A stretch of DNA of 64,000 bases from PALSA-612 sp963742925 (lineage in GTDB: Bacteria > Actinomycetota > Thermoleophilia > Gaiellales > Gaiellaceae), in assembly GCA_963742925.1 (NCBI GenBank), contig CAVUNV010000003.1:80001-144000 (forward strand), given 5' to 3'. The translations under genes were made by a program, and so were the position numbers. Below, in pieces: positions 24,545-33,188 of the stretch. Under the pieces are notes generated by a model that was not told the DNA's origin, did not search any database, and saw nothing but the letters and a program-made list of their open reading frames with translations. Positions within the stretch are counted from its first letter, which is position 1. Each line of letters starts with the position of its first letter.

Positions 24545-24853
24545 GTGACCCGGCGCTCGTTCGACGAGTCGGTGCGGAGAGCACTCGACTCGCTGCCACC
24601 ACAGATCGCCGAGCGACTCCGGAACGTGGCCGTCGTCGTCGAGGAGGAAGACCCTGACGAGCCCGATCTGTTCGGGCTGTTCCGCGAGGAGCCCTACATG
24701 CCTGCGACGATCACTATCTACCGCCGGGCGCTGCAGGCGTCGTTCCCCGAGCCGGACGAGCTCGAACGGGAGATCCGGATCACGGTGCTCCACGAGCTCG
24801 GCCACTACTTCGGCATGGAAGAGGACGGGCTCGCCGACCTGGGGTACGACTGA
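24545..24853 (+). CDS. Minimal zincin-type metallopeptidase family protein
   Basis: 102 residues from a GTG, five bases after argF. The C-terminal VLHELGHYFGMEEDGLADLGY contains HExxHxxGxxxx-D, the zinc motif of the small COG3824/PF06262 family. The family is conserved in actinobacteria and its substrate is unknown. Its stop overlaps the start of a tiny membrane peptide (ATGA arrangement). Confidence 0.85.
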   Translation: MTRRSFDESVRRALDSLPPQIAERLRNVAVVVEEEDPDEPDLFGLFREEPYMPATITIYRRALQASFPEPDELEREIRITVLHELGHYFGMEEDGLADLGYD

Positions 24854-24936
24854 TGCTCGAGGCGCTCGAGATCGCGGCAGGGATGGTCGCGGCGATCGTG
24901 CTGCTCGCCTACTTCTTCGGCCGCTGGTCGGACTAG
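24853..24936 (+). CDS. Tiny single-helix membrane peptide, 27 residues
   Basis: ATG overlaps the metallopeptidase stop by one base (TGATG). The peptide begins MLEALEIAAG, then a hydrophobic stretch (MVAAIVLLAYFFG) and ends RWSD. The coupled start and one clean helix favour a real gene, but the short length keeps confidence modest. Confidence 0.4.
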   Translation: MLEALEIAAGMVAAIVLLAYFFGRWSD

Positions 24937-24950
24937 TCGCGGTCGAGCGT

Positions 24951-25448
24951 CTAGTGGTGCTCGTTCTCGGACCCGGCGCCGACGCCGGCGACGACCGTCT
25001 CCTGTGAGCGCTCGTGCAGCCGTTCCCGGCCGCGACGCACAGCGGTCAGGAACTTCTCGAGGTTGACCTCGAGCGTCGACAGGATGCTGTCGGCCCAGTC
25101 CTCCATCTCGAGCTTCGTCTCGCGTGCCTGGCGGCGGGCGTCGTCGGTGATCTCCTGGGCCTGGCGCTCGGCGAGCTTGACGATCTCCGTCTGCGAGGCC
25201 TCCCGGATCGCCTGCTCGCGTGCCTCGCCGAGCATCCGATCGCATTCCCGCTTCGCCTCGGCGAGCATCTCCTGCCGCTCCTTGACGATCCAGCGTGCCT
25301 GCTTGATCTCGTCGGGGATCGTGGCCCGCATCTGGTCGAGGATCTCGTAGATCTCCTCGCGGTCGATCCGCACCTGGTCCGTGAGCGGGACGGCCTTGGC
25401 GTTGTGCACCAGGTCGTCGAGCTTGTCGATGAAAACGAGTACGTCCAT
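24951..25448 (-). CDS. Coiled-coil protein, DivIVA/SepIVA-like
   Basis: 165 residues. The short N-terminal segment MDVLVFIDKLDDLVHNAKAVP is followed by YEILDQMRATIPDEIKQARWIV and a long charged coiled coil rich in Glu, Arg and Ala (about residues 45-140). It has the architecture of actinobacterial DivIVA-like proteins such as SepIVA, often mis-annotated as ATP synthase subunit b. A role in cell envelope or division is inferred from the family. It follows coaD by ten bases in the same operon. Confidence 0.7.
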   Translation of the reverse strand: MDVLVFIDKLDDLVHNAKAVPLTDQVRIDREEIYEILDQMRATIPDEIKQARWIVKERQEMLAEAKRECDRMLGEAREQAIREASQTEIVKLAERQAQEITDDARRQARETKLEMEDWADSILSTLEVNLEKFLTAVRRGRERLHERSQETVVAGVGAGSENEHH

Positions 25449-25458
25449 GGGCTTCAGT

Positions 25459-25998
25459 CTACTCGCGGGGGCTGACGGGGGCTCCGGGTCGCGCCTCCGG
25501 GTAGAGCTCGCGGAAGCGCCTGGCGACCGCGGGCGGCACGAGCTGGTCGACGTCGCCGCCGAAGGAGGCGATCTCCTTGACGCCGCTCGACGAGACGAAG
25601 CTGTACTGCGGGCTGGCCATCACGTACATGGTCTCGATGTCGGGTGCGAGCAGCCGGTTCAGGTGGTTCATCTGGAACTCCCACTCGAAGTCGGAGGTCA
25701 CGCGCAGGCCCTTGACCATCGTCTTCGCGCCCCAGCGCCTGGCGAACTCGACGACGAGCTCGGCGAAGACGTCGACCTCGACGTTGTCGGCGCCGTCCCC
25801 GTCGGCCAGCGCTGTGCGGATGAACTCGACGCGCTCCTCGACGGTGAACATCGTCTCCTTGTGCTGCGGGTCCCGCACCACGCCGACGACGACGCGGTCG
25901 AAGATCTCGGCCGTCCGGCGGATCACGTCCAGATGGCCGTTCGTGACCGGGTCGTAGGCTCCCGGGCAGATCGCGGTGACGGGGTGACTCGAGCTCAT
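25459..25998 (-). CDS. coaD: Pantetheine-phosphate adenylyltransferase
   Basis: 179 residues. The nucleotidyltransferase motif is AICPGAYDPVTNGHLDVI (T/HxGH type) near the N-terminus. KGLRVTSDFEWEFQMNHLNRLL binds phosphopantetheine and SFVSSSGVKEIASFGG is the ISSTxVRE equivalent. It catalyses the penultimate step of coenzyme A synthesis. The C-terminus is longer than usual (RRFRELYPEARPG). Its ATG overlaps the rsmD stop by four bases. Confidence 0.95.
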   Translation of the reverse strand: MSSSHPVTAICPGAYDPVTNGHLDVIRRTAEIFDRVVVGVVRDPQHKETMFTVEERVEFIRTALADGDGADNVEVDVFAELVVEFARRWGAKTMVKGLRVTSDFEWEFQMNHLNRLLAPDIETMYVMASPQYSFVSSSGVKEIASFGGDVDQLVPPAVARRFRELYPEARPGAPVSPRE

Positions 25999-26528
25999 GC
26001 GCCCGCCTCGAAGAGCGTCACGCGCGCGGATCCGTACCGGCGGCTCGTGCGCAGCCCCAGCGTCTCGACCTGCGGCTCGGTCGCGGCACCGGACTCGACG
26101 ACGGCCAGCCCGTGCTCGGCCAGGACGGCGGGGAGGTAGACGGCGAGTCGCATGGCGACGGATTCAACCATGTCGTACGGGGGATCGATGAGGATCAGCT
26201 CGAAACGGCGCCGCTCGGCGGCCAGGAAGCGGAGCACGTCCCGGCAGACGATCTCGGCGCCCTGGAGGCCGAGCTTGGTCAGGTTGCGCTGAACCGCGCG
26301 GCAGGCCTCGCGGTCGGAATCGACGAAGACCGCGCTCTCCGCGCCGCGTGAAAGGGCCTCGAGCCCCATCGCCCCCGAGCCGGCGTAGAGGTCGAGCACC
26401 GCGGCACCGTCGACCGGGCCGATCAGGTTGAACGCGGCCTCGCGAACCCGGTCGGACGTCGGCCGCGTGTCGAGCCCCTTCGGCGCGAAGATGCGCGCGC
26501 CCCTGTTCGTGCCGGCGATGATCCGCAC
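25995..26528 (-). CDS. rsmD: 16S rRNA (guanine-966-N2)-methyltransferase RsmD
   Basis: 177 residues. Family landmarks are the N-terminal MRIIAGTNRGARI, TRPTSDRVREAAFNLIG, the SAM-binding VLDLYAGSGAMGLEALSRGA, and the catalytic LILIDPPYDM (DPPY). It modifies small-subunit rRNA. The rsmD-coaD pairing is a widely conserved gene order. It lies 60 bases downstream of recG. Confidence 0.95.
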   Translation of the reverse strand: MRIIAGTNRGARIFAPKGLDTRPTSDRVREAAFNLIGPVDGAAVLDLYAGSGAMGLEALSRGAESAVFVDSDREACRAVQRNLTKLGLQGAEIVCRDVLRFLAAERRRFELILIDPPYDMVESVAMRLAVYLPAVLAEHGLAVVESGAATEPQVETLGLRTSRRYGSARVTLFEAGA

Positions 26529-26588
26529 GCGTTCAGCCTAGTCCCGGCCGGGGAACGACCACTGGTCATGGCTCGGAGCGACACGGGG

Positions 26589-28676
26589 TCAGGCCACCGA
26601 CGGCACCTCGGCGAAGGCGCGCTCGGCCTCGTCGGCCAGCGGGCCCTCGTAGTCGACCAGCGCGGCCGCGTCCTCGCGGGCCAGCTCGAGCAGCGGCCGG
26701 TCGGCGACGAGGCGCGCGAAGCGGAAATCGGTCAGCCCGGACTGGCGCGTCCCTAGCAGCTGTCCCGCGCCGCGCAGCTCCAGATCACGCTCTGCGAGCG
26801 CGAAGCCGTCGGTCGAGTCGACGAGCGCCTGCAGCCGCTCCTGCGCGATCTCGGTCAGCTCCTCGCGCGGACGCGAGACGAGCAGGCAGTACGACTGCTC
26901 GGCCCCCCGTCCGACACGCCCGCGGAGCTGGTGGAGCTGCGCCAGCCCGAAGCGGTCGGCCTCCTGGACGATCATGATCGTCGCGTTCGGGACGTCGACG
27001 CCCACCTCGATCACGGTCGTCGCGACGAGCACGTCGAGCTCGCGCGCCTTGAAGGAGCGCATCAGCTCACGCCGCTCGGCAGGCCGCAGCCGCCCGTGCA
27101 GGAGGCCGACCCGGTACCCACGGAGCTCTCCGTGGCGCAGCCGCTCGGCCTCCACCTCTGCGGCTCGCGCGACCGACGTCTCCGACTCCTCGATCAGCGG
27201 GCAGACGACGTAGGCCTGCCGGCCCTCGTCGAGATGGCGCCGCAGCCGCCGGTAGGCCTCTGACGAGCGTTCGGCGCCGACCCAGGCGGTCACGATCGGC
27301 TTCCGGTCGGCGGGTGGGCGGGCGATCTCGGTGACGTTCAGGTCGCCGTAGACGGTCAGCGCGAGCGTCCGCGGGATCGGTGTGGCCGTCATGTGCAGGA
27401 CGTGCGGCGTTCGGCCCGCGACGAGGGCGCGCCTCTGCTCGACGCCGAACCGATGCTGCTCGTCGACCACGGCGACTCCCACATCGCCGAGGTCGACGCC
27501 CTCCTGGATCAGCGCATGGGTGCCGACGAGGATGCTCGCGCCGGCCGCCAGCCCCCGGTCGCGCTTGCCGACCGAGCTGGTCAGCAGCCCCACCGTCACG
27601 CCTATCTCGGAGCAGTAGCTCTCGAGCGTCAGGAAGTGCTGCTCCGCGAGCGTCTCGGTGGGAGCCATCAACACGCCTAGCCGGCCGGACTCGACGGCAC
27701 GAAGCAGCGCGTAGAGCGCCACGACCGTCTTGCCGGATCCGACGTCGCCCTGTAGCAGCCGCTCCATCGGGACGGGCCGGGCGAGATCGGCGTCGATCTC
27801 GGCCACGGCACGCTCCTGGTCGAGCGTCAGACGGAACGGCAGGATCCCGCGATAGCGCACGACGAGCTCCCCGGCGGGCTCGAGCGCCGGCGCCACATCC
27901 GCGGCCCGCTCCGCCCGCCTGCGGGCGAGACCGAGCTGCAGCACGAGCAGCTCGTCGAAGGCGAGCCGGGAGCGCGCTCTCTCGGCCTCGGCAAGCGACG
28001 ACGGCCGGTGCAGCGCGTGGAGCGCGTCGGCCTTGAGCGGCAGGGCACGCCGTGCCTTGAGGTCGGCGGGCAGGAGATCCGGGAAGTCGCCGACCGACCC
28101 CAGCGCGGCGCCCACCAGCTCGCGGAGCTTTTTCGGTGAGACATCCTCGCTCGCGTGATACACGGGAACGAGATGCTCGGATTCGACGGCATCGCAGGCC
28201 TCGTGCGAGCGGACGGCGAACGTCCCGCGTCGCACGGTGCCGATCAGCCGAACACGCGCTCCGGGCTGCAACTGGTCGGCCACCCACGGCTGGTTGAACC
28301 AGGTGGCGCGGATCGACCCGGTCTCGTCGGAGACGGTCGCTTCGACGATCGTCAGCCTCGCGCGCGGCCTCCGCTTCGACATCCGGCCGATCTCGACCTC
28401 GATCGCCACCTCGTCGTCCTCGCCGAACAGGCTCGAGATCGTGCCGGCACCGACGTGGCGGAACGGGGCGTTCAGGAGCAGATCGCCGACGGTGCGGAGC
28501 CCGAGCTTCTCGAGCTTGCGGCGGATCGTCGGGCCAACACCGGGCAGCACGTCGACCGGGCGTTCGAGACGCTCGGGGTGCGGCACGAGACGCGGCCGTT
28601 CCCAGGAAGACGGCCGGTCGAGGGAGGAAAAGCCTCTCGGCGACACAGGCGGAACGGGGTGCGTCTCGGGGTTCAT
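26589..28676 (-). CDS. recG: ATP-dependent DNA helicase RecG
   Basis: 695 residues. An N-terminal wedge/OB region (VLPGVGPTIRRKLEKLG, then SVGDFPDLLPADL) is followed by the helicase core: LLQGDVGSGKTVVALYALL (Walker A), VAVVDEQHRFGVEQR (DEQH), MTATPIPRTLALT, and motif VI in QLRGRVGRGAEQSYC. It unwinds branched DNA and reverses stalled forks. The first 30 residues are Pro/Arg-rich and may be dispensable, so a later start is possible. Confidence 0.97.
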   Translation of the reverse strand: MNPETHPVPPVSPRGFSSLDRPSSWERPRLVPHPERLERPVDVLPGVGPTIRRKLEKLGLRTVGDLLLNAPFRHVGAGTISSLFGEDDEVAIEVEIGRMSKRRPRARLTIVEATVSDETGSIRATWFNQPWVADQLQPGARVRLIGTVRRGTFAVRSHEACDAVESEHLVPVYHASEDVSPKKLRELVGAALGSVGDFPDLLPADLKARRALPLKADALHALHRPSSLAEAERARSRLAFDELLVLQLGLARRRAERAADVAPALEPAGELVVRYRGILPFRLTLDQERAVAEIDADLARPVPMERLLQGDVGSGKTVVALYALLRAVESGRLGVLMAPTETLAEQHFLTLESYCSEIGVTVGLLTSSVGKRDRGLAAGASILVGTHALIQEGVDLGDVGVAVVDEQHRFGVEQRRALVAGRTPHVLHMTATPIPRTLALTVYGDLNVTEIARPPADRKPIVTAWVGAERSSEAYRRLRRHLDEGRQAYVVCPLIEESETSVARAAEVEAERLRHGELRGYRVGLLHGRLRPAERRELMRSFKARELDVLVATTVIEVGVDVPNATIMIVQEADRFGLAQLHQLRGRVGRGAEQSYCLLVSRPREELTEIAQERLQALVDSTDGFALAERDLELRGAGQLLGTRQSGLTDFRFARLVADRPLLELAREDAAALVDYEGPLADEAERAFAEVPSVA

Positions 28677-28808
28677 CCCTCAGTTATACGAGGGCGGATC
28701 GGACGGCGATTGCGATTGACAAACCGCCGCGATCGACAACCTCACGATCGCGCTTCCGCAGATCCCCTTTTGGGTAGCAAGCGGTTCAGAACGAGGTCGA
28801 GAGGGCCT

Positions 28809-29000
28809 CTAGAGGGCCTTCTCGACCTTGCCGGCCTTGAGGCAGCGCGTGCAGACGTAGGCGCGAGTCGCCTTTCCGTCCAGCAGGACGCGCACGCGCT
28901 GGAGGTTCGGGTCGAACCGGCGCTTCGTGGCCACCATCGAGTGGCTCCGGTTGTTGCCGAACCCCGGCTTCTTGCCACAGATTGCGCAGATCTTGGACAT
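28809..29000 (-). CDS. rpmB: 50S ribosomal protein L28
   Basis: 63 residues from ATG 29000 (MSKICAICGKKPGFGNN); the frame extends further upstream but that part is unlike L28. The zinc-type pairs C5xxC and C50xxC (YVCTRCLKAGK) are both present, so this is a C+ form. SHSMVATKRRFDPNLQ is the conserved core. It lies next to recG, a common arrangement. Confidence 0.96.
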   Translation of the reverse strand: MSKICAICGKKPGFGNNRSHSMVATKRRFDPNLQRVRVLLDGKATRAYVCTRCLKAGKVEKAL

Positions 29001-29025
29001 CGGCCGACCAGTGTAACCGGTAGGG

Positions 29026-29980
29026 CTAGCCGGAGCGCGCAGCACGGGTGCGGACCTGGGTGAACAGGTCAGCCATCTCGAGTGCGGCCCGCGCCGCGTC
29101 GGCGCCCCTGCCCACCCGCGCCTCCGCCTGCTCCTTCGTCTCGCAGGTCAGCAATCCGAACGAGACGGGCACTCCGGTCTCGATCGCGGCCAGCTGCAGC
29201 CCGCTGGCCGCCTCGCCGGCGACGTAGTCGAAGTGCGGCGTCTCGCCGCGGATCACGCAACCGAGCGCGACGACGCACGAGAAGCGACGCGTCTTTGCGA
29301 GCGCCATCGCCGCGAGCGGCAGCTCGAATGCGCCCGGCACGGGCACGACCGTGATCGACTCCTTCGTCACGTGGGCCTCGGTGAGCGCGTCGAGCGCGCT
29401 CTCGAGCAGGCTGTTCGTGACGTCGGCGTTGAAACGGCTGACCACGACGGCGACCGTGCGGCGAAAGCCGTTCGGCCCTCCTTCGAGCACTTCGGGGCCT
29501 TCCGGAATGTGGAGGTCGCCGGGCGCGTGCTCCTCGGGCGGCTCTGCCGCTCCGGCCGCCGGCGCCAACGGCTCGACCGGCGGCGCTTCGGCCGGCACAG
29601 CTTCGGCAGGCACAGCTTCGGCTGGCAGAGCTTCGGCAGGCACAGCTTCGGCAGGCAGCAGCCTCTGCCTCTGGTTCCGCCTCTGCCTCGGGCTCAGGCG
29701 CGTCCTCGGCCGGCTCCGGCTCCGGCTCGGAGGCTGCAACCGGCTCCGACTCGGGCTCCGGGTCCGCCTCGACGGCAGCCGCGGGGAGCGCCTCATCGAG
29801 CCGGAAGGGCAGGTCGGGGTCCGGATCCAGGTCGTGCTCCTCGCGCTCGTGCTGCTCGAGGTCGAACGGAGCATCCGTCGACTCCGGGGGCTGCACCGGT
29901 GGCGGCGCCGACTCGCGGAACGGCCAGTCGCCCGTGTCCTCGAACGGGTTGTAGGTGCCGGGGCGGTCGCGGTCAGTCAT
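29026..29980 (-). CDS. ribH: Riboflavin synthase beta chain (lumazine synthase) with long acidic N-terminal extension; frameshifted
   Basis: The C-terminal domain is a complete RibH (VVVSRFNADVTNSLLE, VPGAFELPLAAMALA, GCVIRGETPHFDYVA), which condenses a butanone phosphate with a ribityl-pyrimidine to lumazine. Upstream, the ATG at 29980 overlaps the ribBA stop by eight bases and opens an acidic, Glu/Pro-rich segment of about 105 residues (TYNPFEDTGDWPFRES...). This segment is in a different frame from the RibH domain. The frames meet near 29665-29680, just before a run of PAEA repeats. Either a one-base insertion separates them or RibH starts later. The extension is far longer than in typical RibH. 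Confidence 0.8.
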
Positions 29981-31232
29981 CCGTCTTCTCGAACTTCAGG
30001 TCCTGGTGGTGGAGCCTATGCCCAAGCTTGTCACGCTTGGCGGCCAGATAGCCACGGTTCTCCTCGTTCGGCGGCACCTCGATCGCCACCTGCTCGACGA
30101 CCGTCAGCCCGAACCCCTCGATGCCGGTGAGCTTGCGCGGGTTGTTGGTGAGGATCCGGATCGTCGTCAGCCCGAGCTCGGAGAGAATCTGGTTGCCGAT
30201 CGCGTAGTCGCGCGCGTCGGCCGGGAAACCGAGCTCCAGGTTCGCCTCCACGGTGTCGAGCCCCTGCTCCTGGAGCTCGTAGGCCCGCAGCTTGTTCAGC
30301 AGGCCGATGCCGCGGCCCTCCTGCGCCATGTACAGGAGCACGCCCTCGTCCTCGGCGCCGATCCGGCGGAGCGCGAGCTCGAGCTGCTCGCCGCAGTCGC
30401 ACCGCATCGAGTGGAACACGTCGCCGGTCAGGCATTCGGAGTGGACGCGGACGAGCACGTTCTCGCGCCTTTCGACCTCACCGCGGACGAGCGCGACGTG
30501 GGTCTTGCCTGTCAGGGTCTCGCGGAAGGCAACGGCTTTGAACTCGCCGTAGTCGGTCGGCAGCCGCACCGTCGCTGTTCGCTCCACGAGCCGCTCGTGA
30601 CGGCGCCGGTACTCGACGAGCTGGGCGACGGTGATCATCCGCAGACCGTGGCGCGCGCAGAACGGCGCCAGATCGGGGACGCGGGCCATCGTGCCGTCGT
30701 CGTTCATGATCTCGCAGACGACGCCGGCAGGCGTCAGGCCGGCCAGACGGGCCAGGTCGACGGCAGCCTCGGTCTGGCCGATCCGTTCCAGAACGCCGCC
30801 GGGCTTGGCGCGCAGCGGGAAGACATGGCCCGGCTGGACGAGGTCGCCCGGGCGGGTCAGCGGGTTGATCGCGACCTGGATCGTGTGCGAGCGGTCGGCG
30901 GCCGAGATGCCGGTCGTCACGCCCTCGCGCGCCTCGATCGAGACCGTGAAGGCCGTGCCGAGCGGAGCTTCGTTGCGCTCCGTCATCGGGCGCAGAGCGA
31001 GTTCGTCGGCGCGCTCCTCCGTGAGCGACAGGCAGATGAGGCCGCGCGCGTGCGTGGCCATGAAGTTGATCGCCTCGGGGGTCGCGAACTGGGCGGCGAT
31101 GACGAGATCGCCCTCGTTCTCGCGGTCGGGATCGTCCACGACGACGACGAACTTCCCCTGGCGGACGTCGTCGAGCGCCTCCTCGAGAGGCGAGAACGGC
31201 GAGATCGAGGTCTCGGCAAGCGCCGTCATCAC
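29973..31232 (-). CDS. ribBA: Bifunctional 3,4-dihydroxy-2-butanone-4-phosphate synthase / GTP cyclohydrolase II
   Basis: 419 residues. The N-terminal DHBP synthase domain has DDPDRENEGDLVIAAQ and THARGLICLSL. The C-terminal cyclohydrolase II domain has the zinc ligands in CLTGDVFHSMRCDCGEQL and the catalytic MAQEGRGIGLLNKLRAYELQ. It supplies both precursors of the riboflavin pathway and sits between ribE and ribH in one operon. Confidence 0.97.
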   Translation of the reverse strand: MMTALAETSISPFSPLEEALDDVRQGKFVVVVDDPDRENEGDLVIAAQFATPEAINFMATHARGLICLSLTEERADELALRPMTERNEAPLGTAFTVSIEAREGVTTGISAADRSHTIQVAINPLTRPGDLVQPGHVFPLRAKPGGVLERIGQTEAAVDLARLAGLTPAGVVCEIMNDDGTMARVPDLAPFCARHGLRMITVAQLVEYRRRHERLVERTATVRLPTDYGEFKAVAFRETLTGKTHVALVRGEVERRENVLVRVHSECLTGDVFHSMRCDCGEQLELALRRIGAEDEGVLLYMAQEGRGIGLLNKLRAYELQEQGLDTVEANLELGFPADARDYAIGNQILSELGLTTIRILTNNPRKLTGIEGFGLTVVEQVAIEVPPNEENRGYLAAKRDKLGHRLHHQDLKFEKTDD

Positions 31233-31257
31233 CTCGAATCGTAGCCGTGGACGGAGC

Positions 31258-31848
31258 TCAGTCCCTGTCCACGAGGCGCTCGACGAACTTGGCGAGCACG
31301 TCCGCCTCGAGGTTCACCTCGTCGCCGGGCGAGAGACCGGCGAGCGTCGTCTCGGAGAGCGTGTGGGGAATCAGCGCAACGGCGAAGCCGTCCTCGTCGA
31401 TCTCGGTGATCGTGAGCGCCACGCCGTCGACAGCGATCGAGCCCTTCTCGACGCAGTAGCACAGCACCTCGGCGGGGGCGTCGAACCGGACCAGCCGTCC
31501 CTCGCCGTCCGGCTCGACGGAGCGCAGGTGCCCGACCGCGTCGACGTGCCCCTGCACGTAGTGGCCTCCGAGCGGCTCTCCGGCACGGAGCGCCGGCTCG
31601 ACGTTGACGGCCGAGCCGGGCTCGAGCCGCCCGAGCGAGCTGCGTCGGAGCGTCTCGGCCACGACGTCGAACTCGAGCTCGTCGCCCGCGACCGCGACAA
31701 CGGTCAGGCAGACCCCCGAGATCGCGACCGAGTCGCCGACGGCGGCCTGGGACGCGGCCCGGGGAGCGGCGACGCGAAGACGCATGGCGTCGTCGCCGCC
31801 GTCGATCGAGACGACCGTCCCCCTCTCCCGCACGATGCCGGTGAACAC
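31258..31848 (-). CDS. ribE: Riboflavin synthase alpha chain
   Basis: 196 residues from GTG 31848, giving the classical N-terminus MFTGIVRERGTV; the frame extends further but without similarity. Two lumazine-binding barrels are visible, the first around DSVAISGVCLTVV and GGHYVQGHVDAVG, the second around KGSIAVDGVALTIT and IPHTLSETTLAGL. It dismutates two lumazines to riboflavin. No FMN riboswitch was seen upstream; that region holds the 34-bp repeats. Confidence 0.95.
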   Translation of the reverse strand: MFTGIVRERGTVVSIDGGDDAMRLRVAAPRAASQAAVGDSVAISGVCLTVVAVAGDELEFDVVAETLRRSSLGRLEPGSAVNVEPALRAGEPLGGHYVQGHVDAVGHLRSVEPDGEGRLVRFDAPAEVLCYCVEKGSIAVDGVALTITEIDEDGFAVALIPHTLSETTLAGLSPGDEVNLEADVLAKFVERLVDRD

Positions 31849-31887
31849 CGAGACAGCGTACTGACACGCCGATGCGGACCTGGCCCC

Positions 31888-32003
31888 GTGCCAGAACAGG
31901 GCCAATCACCGCTACGGAGAGGTGCCAGAGCAGGGTCAGACCCTGCTACGGAGAGGTGCCAGAGCAGGGTCAGACCCTGTTAAGGAGCGGCGTCAGACCC
32001 GCT
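31888..32003. repeat. 34-bp tandem repeats carrying 15-bp palindromes
   Basis: Two identical 34-bp units (31911-31944 and 31945-31978) each begin GCTACGGAGAGGTGCC and contain the perfect palindrome CAGGGTC-A-GACCCTG (31931-31945, 31965-31979). Degenerate partial units flank them on both sides (31888-31910 and 31979-32003). The array fills the gap between ribE and the 86-residue gene. It resembles REP-type palindromic elements and could act as a terminator or mRNA stabiliser. Confidence 0.8.
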
Positions 32004-32263
32004 CAGCCGAGCGCGACCGCTTCGAGCGTCTCGCGGACCATCATCTCGAGCTCGCCGCGCGTGCCTTCCGGCGCGTCTTCGAGCTCGGTGAGCAGCTCCT
32101 CGACCGCCTCTGCCTGCTCCGGCCCGAGCCCCGAGACGCCGATCGAGCGCAGCCGCGTCCGCAACTCGGCGTTCCCGAGGTGGAACGCCAGCCAGTGCGA
32201 AAGCGCGCTGACGATCTCGTCCTCGGGACGGGCGACGGGTAGAGGCTCAGGGCTCATGGACAT
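32003..32263 (-). CDS. Hypothetical protein, 86 residues, between ribD and ribE
   Basis: An acidic, mostly helical small protein: IVSALSHWLAFHLGNAELRTRL in the middle and GPEQAEAVEELLTELED further on. The start overlaps the ribD stop (ATG 32263 or 32257), suggesting coupling. No recognised family and no membrane segment. It ends at the palindromic repeat array. Confidence 0.65.
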   Translation of the reverse strand: MSMSPEPLPVARPEDEIVSALSHWLAFHLGNAELRTRLRSIGVSGLGPEQAEAVEELLTELEDAPEGTRGELEMMVRETLEAVALG

Positions 32264-33188
32264 AGGCGCTCAGGAGGACATCTTCGCCGATCGGTTCGGA
32301 GGTCAGGCGCGACAAGGAGATCGCCGCGGGGAGATCGCCGAGCATCCTCGGGCCTGCGCCGGCCAGCGTCGGCGCGACGAAGACGAGAAGCCTGTCGACG
32401 AGATCCTCGGCGAGGAACGCCGCAGCGAGCGTCGGCCCGCCCTCCAGGAGCAGCGACTGAACGCCTTCTCCTGCCAGCCGCCGGAGCTCGTCGGCGATCG
32501 GCCCGGTGCGGAGCTCGAGCTCGCAGCCCGCCGGCAGCGGCCCGCGGCCGAACGCCAGCCTCCGCGGTTGCCGCGCCGCGTCGACGCCGCGTACGTCGAG
32601 CCGCGGATCGTCGGCGCGGACCGTCCCCATCCCGACCGCGACCGCGTCCGACCGCGCGCGCAGCTCGTGGACACGTCGACGGCTCTCCTCTCCCGACACC
32701 CAGCGCGACCCCGGGACGGTGACCCGCCCGTCCAGCGTGACGGCGACCTTCCAGGTCACGAACGGCCTGCCGCGCGTGACCCAGGTCCGCCAGGCCTCCG
32801 TCTGAGCGCGCGCCACGAACGAGTCGGCGATCTCGACCTCGACGCCGCCCTCGCCGAGCCGCTCGACCCCGCCCGCCGCCTCCGGGTTCGGATCGCGTGA
32901 GCCGGCGACGACCCGCACGACGCCCGCAGCCACGATCGCGTCCGCGCACGGCGGCGTCGTGCCGTGATGGGCACAGGGCTCCATCGTCACGTAGAGCGTC
33001 GACCCCCGCGCGGCATCGCCTGCGGCCGCGAGAGCGACGATCTCGCCGTGCCGCCCGTCCGCCTCGGTCGAGCCCTCGCCGACGACCTGGCCGTCGCGGA
33101 CGACCACAGCGCCGACGTCGGGCTTCGGATGGGCACGACCGCGCGTTGCCTCGGCAAGCTCCAGGGCGCGCTGCAGGTAGTCGGTCAC
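32247..33188 (-). CDS. ribD: Riboflavin biosynthesis deaminase/reductase RibD
   Basis: 313 residues from GTG 33188, which overlaps the rsmB stop by four bases. The deaminase domain keeps the zinc ligands PCAHHGTTPPCADAI, but the usual HAE reads HGE (GRHGEIVAL). The reductase domain has VTWKVAVTLDGRV and SLLLEGGPTLAAAFL. It converts the diamino-pyrimidinone intermediate to the amino-uracil. In the raw sequence it is in the same frame as the 5' part of the damaged rsmB, which creates a false long fusion. Confidence 0.94.
   Translation of the reverse strand: MTDYLQRALELAEATRGRAHPKPDVGAVVVRDGQVVGEGSTEADGRHGEIVALAAAGDAARGSTLYVTMEPCAHHGTTPPCADAIVAAGVVRVVAGSRDPNPEAAGGVERLGEGGVEVEIADSFVARAQTEAWRTWVTRGRPFVTWKVAVTLDGRVTVPGSRWVSGEESRRRVHELRARSDAVAVGMGTVRADDPRLDVRGVDAARQPRRLAFGRGPLPAGCELELRTGPIADELRRLAGEGVQSLLLEGGPTLAAAFLAEDLVDRLLVFVAPTLAGAGPRMLGDLPAAISLSRLTSEPIGEDVLLSAYVHEP

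Noticed and set aside
24951..25448. F0 ATP synthase subunit b
   Set aside because: It is a coiled-coil protein with no membrane helix and no ATP synthase neighbours; a DivIVA/SepIVA-like protein fits better.
31849..32002. FMN riboswitch before ribE
   Set aside because: The conserved RFN-element blocks are absent; the region is made of palindromic 34-bp repeats.
31888..32003. CRISPR array
   Set aside because: The units are directly abutting with no variable spacers and no cas genes are nearby.
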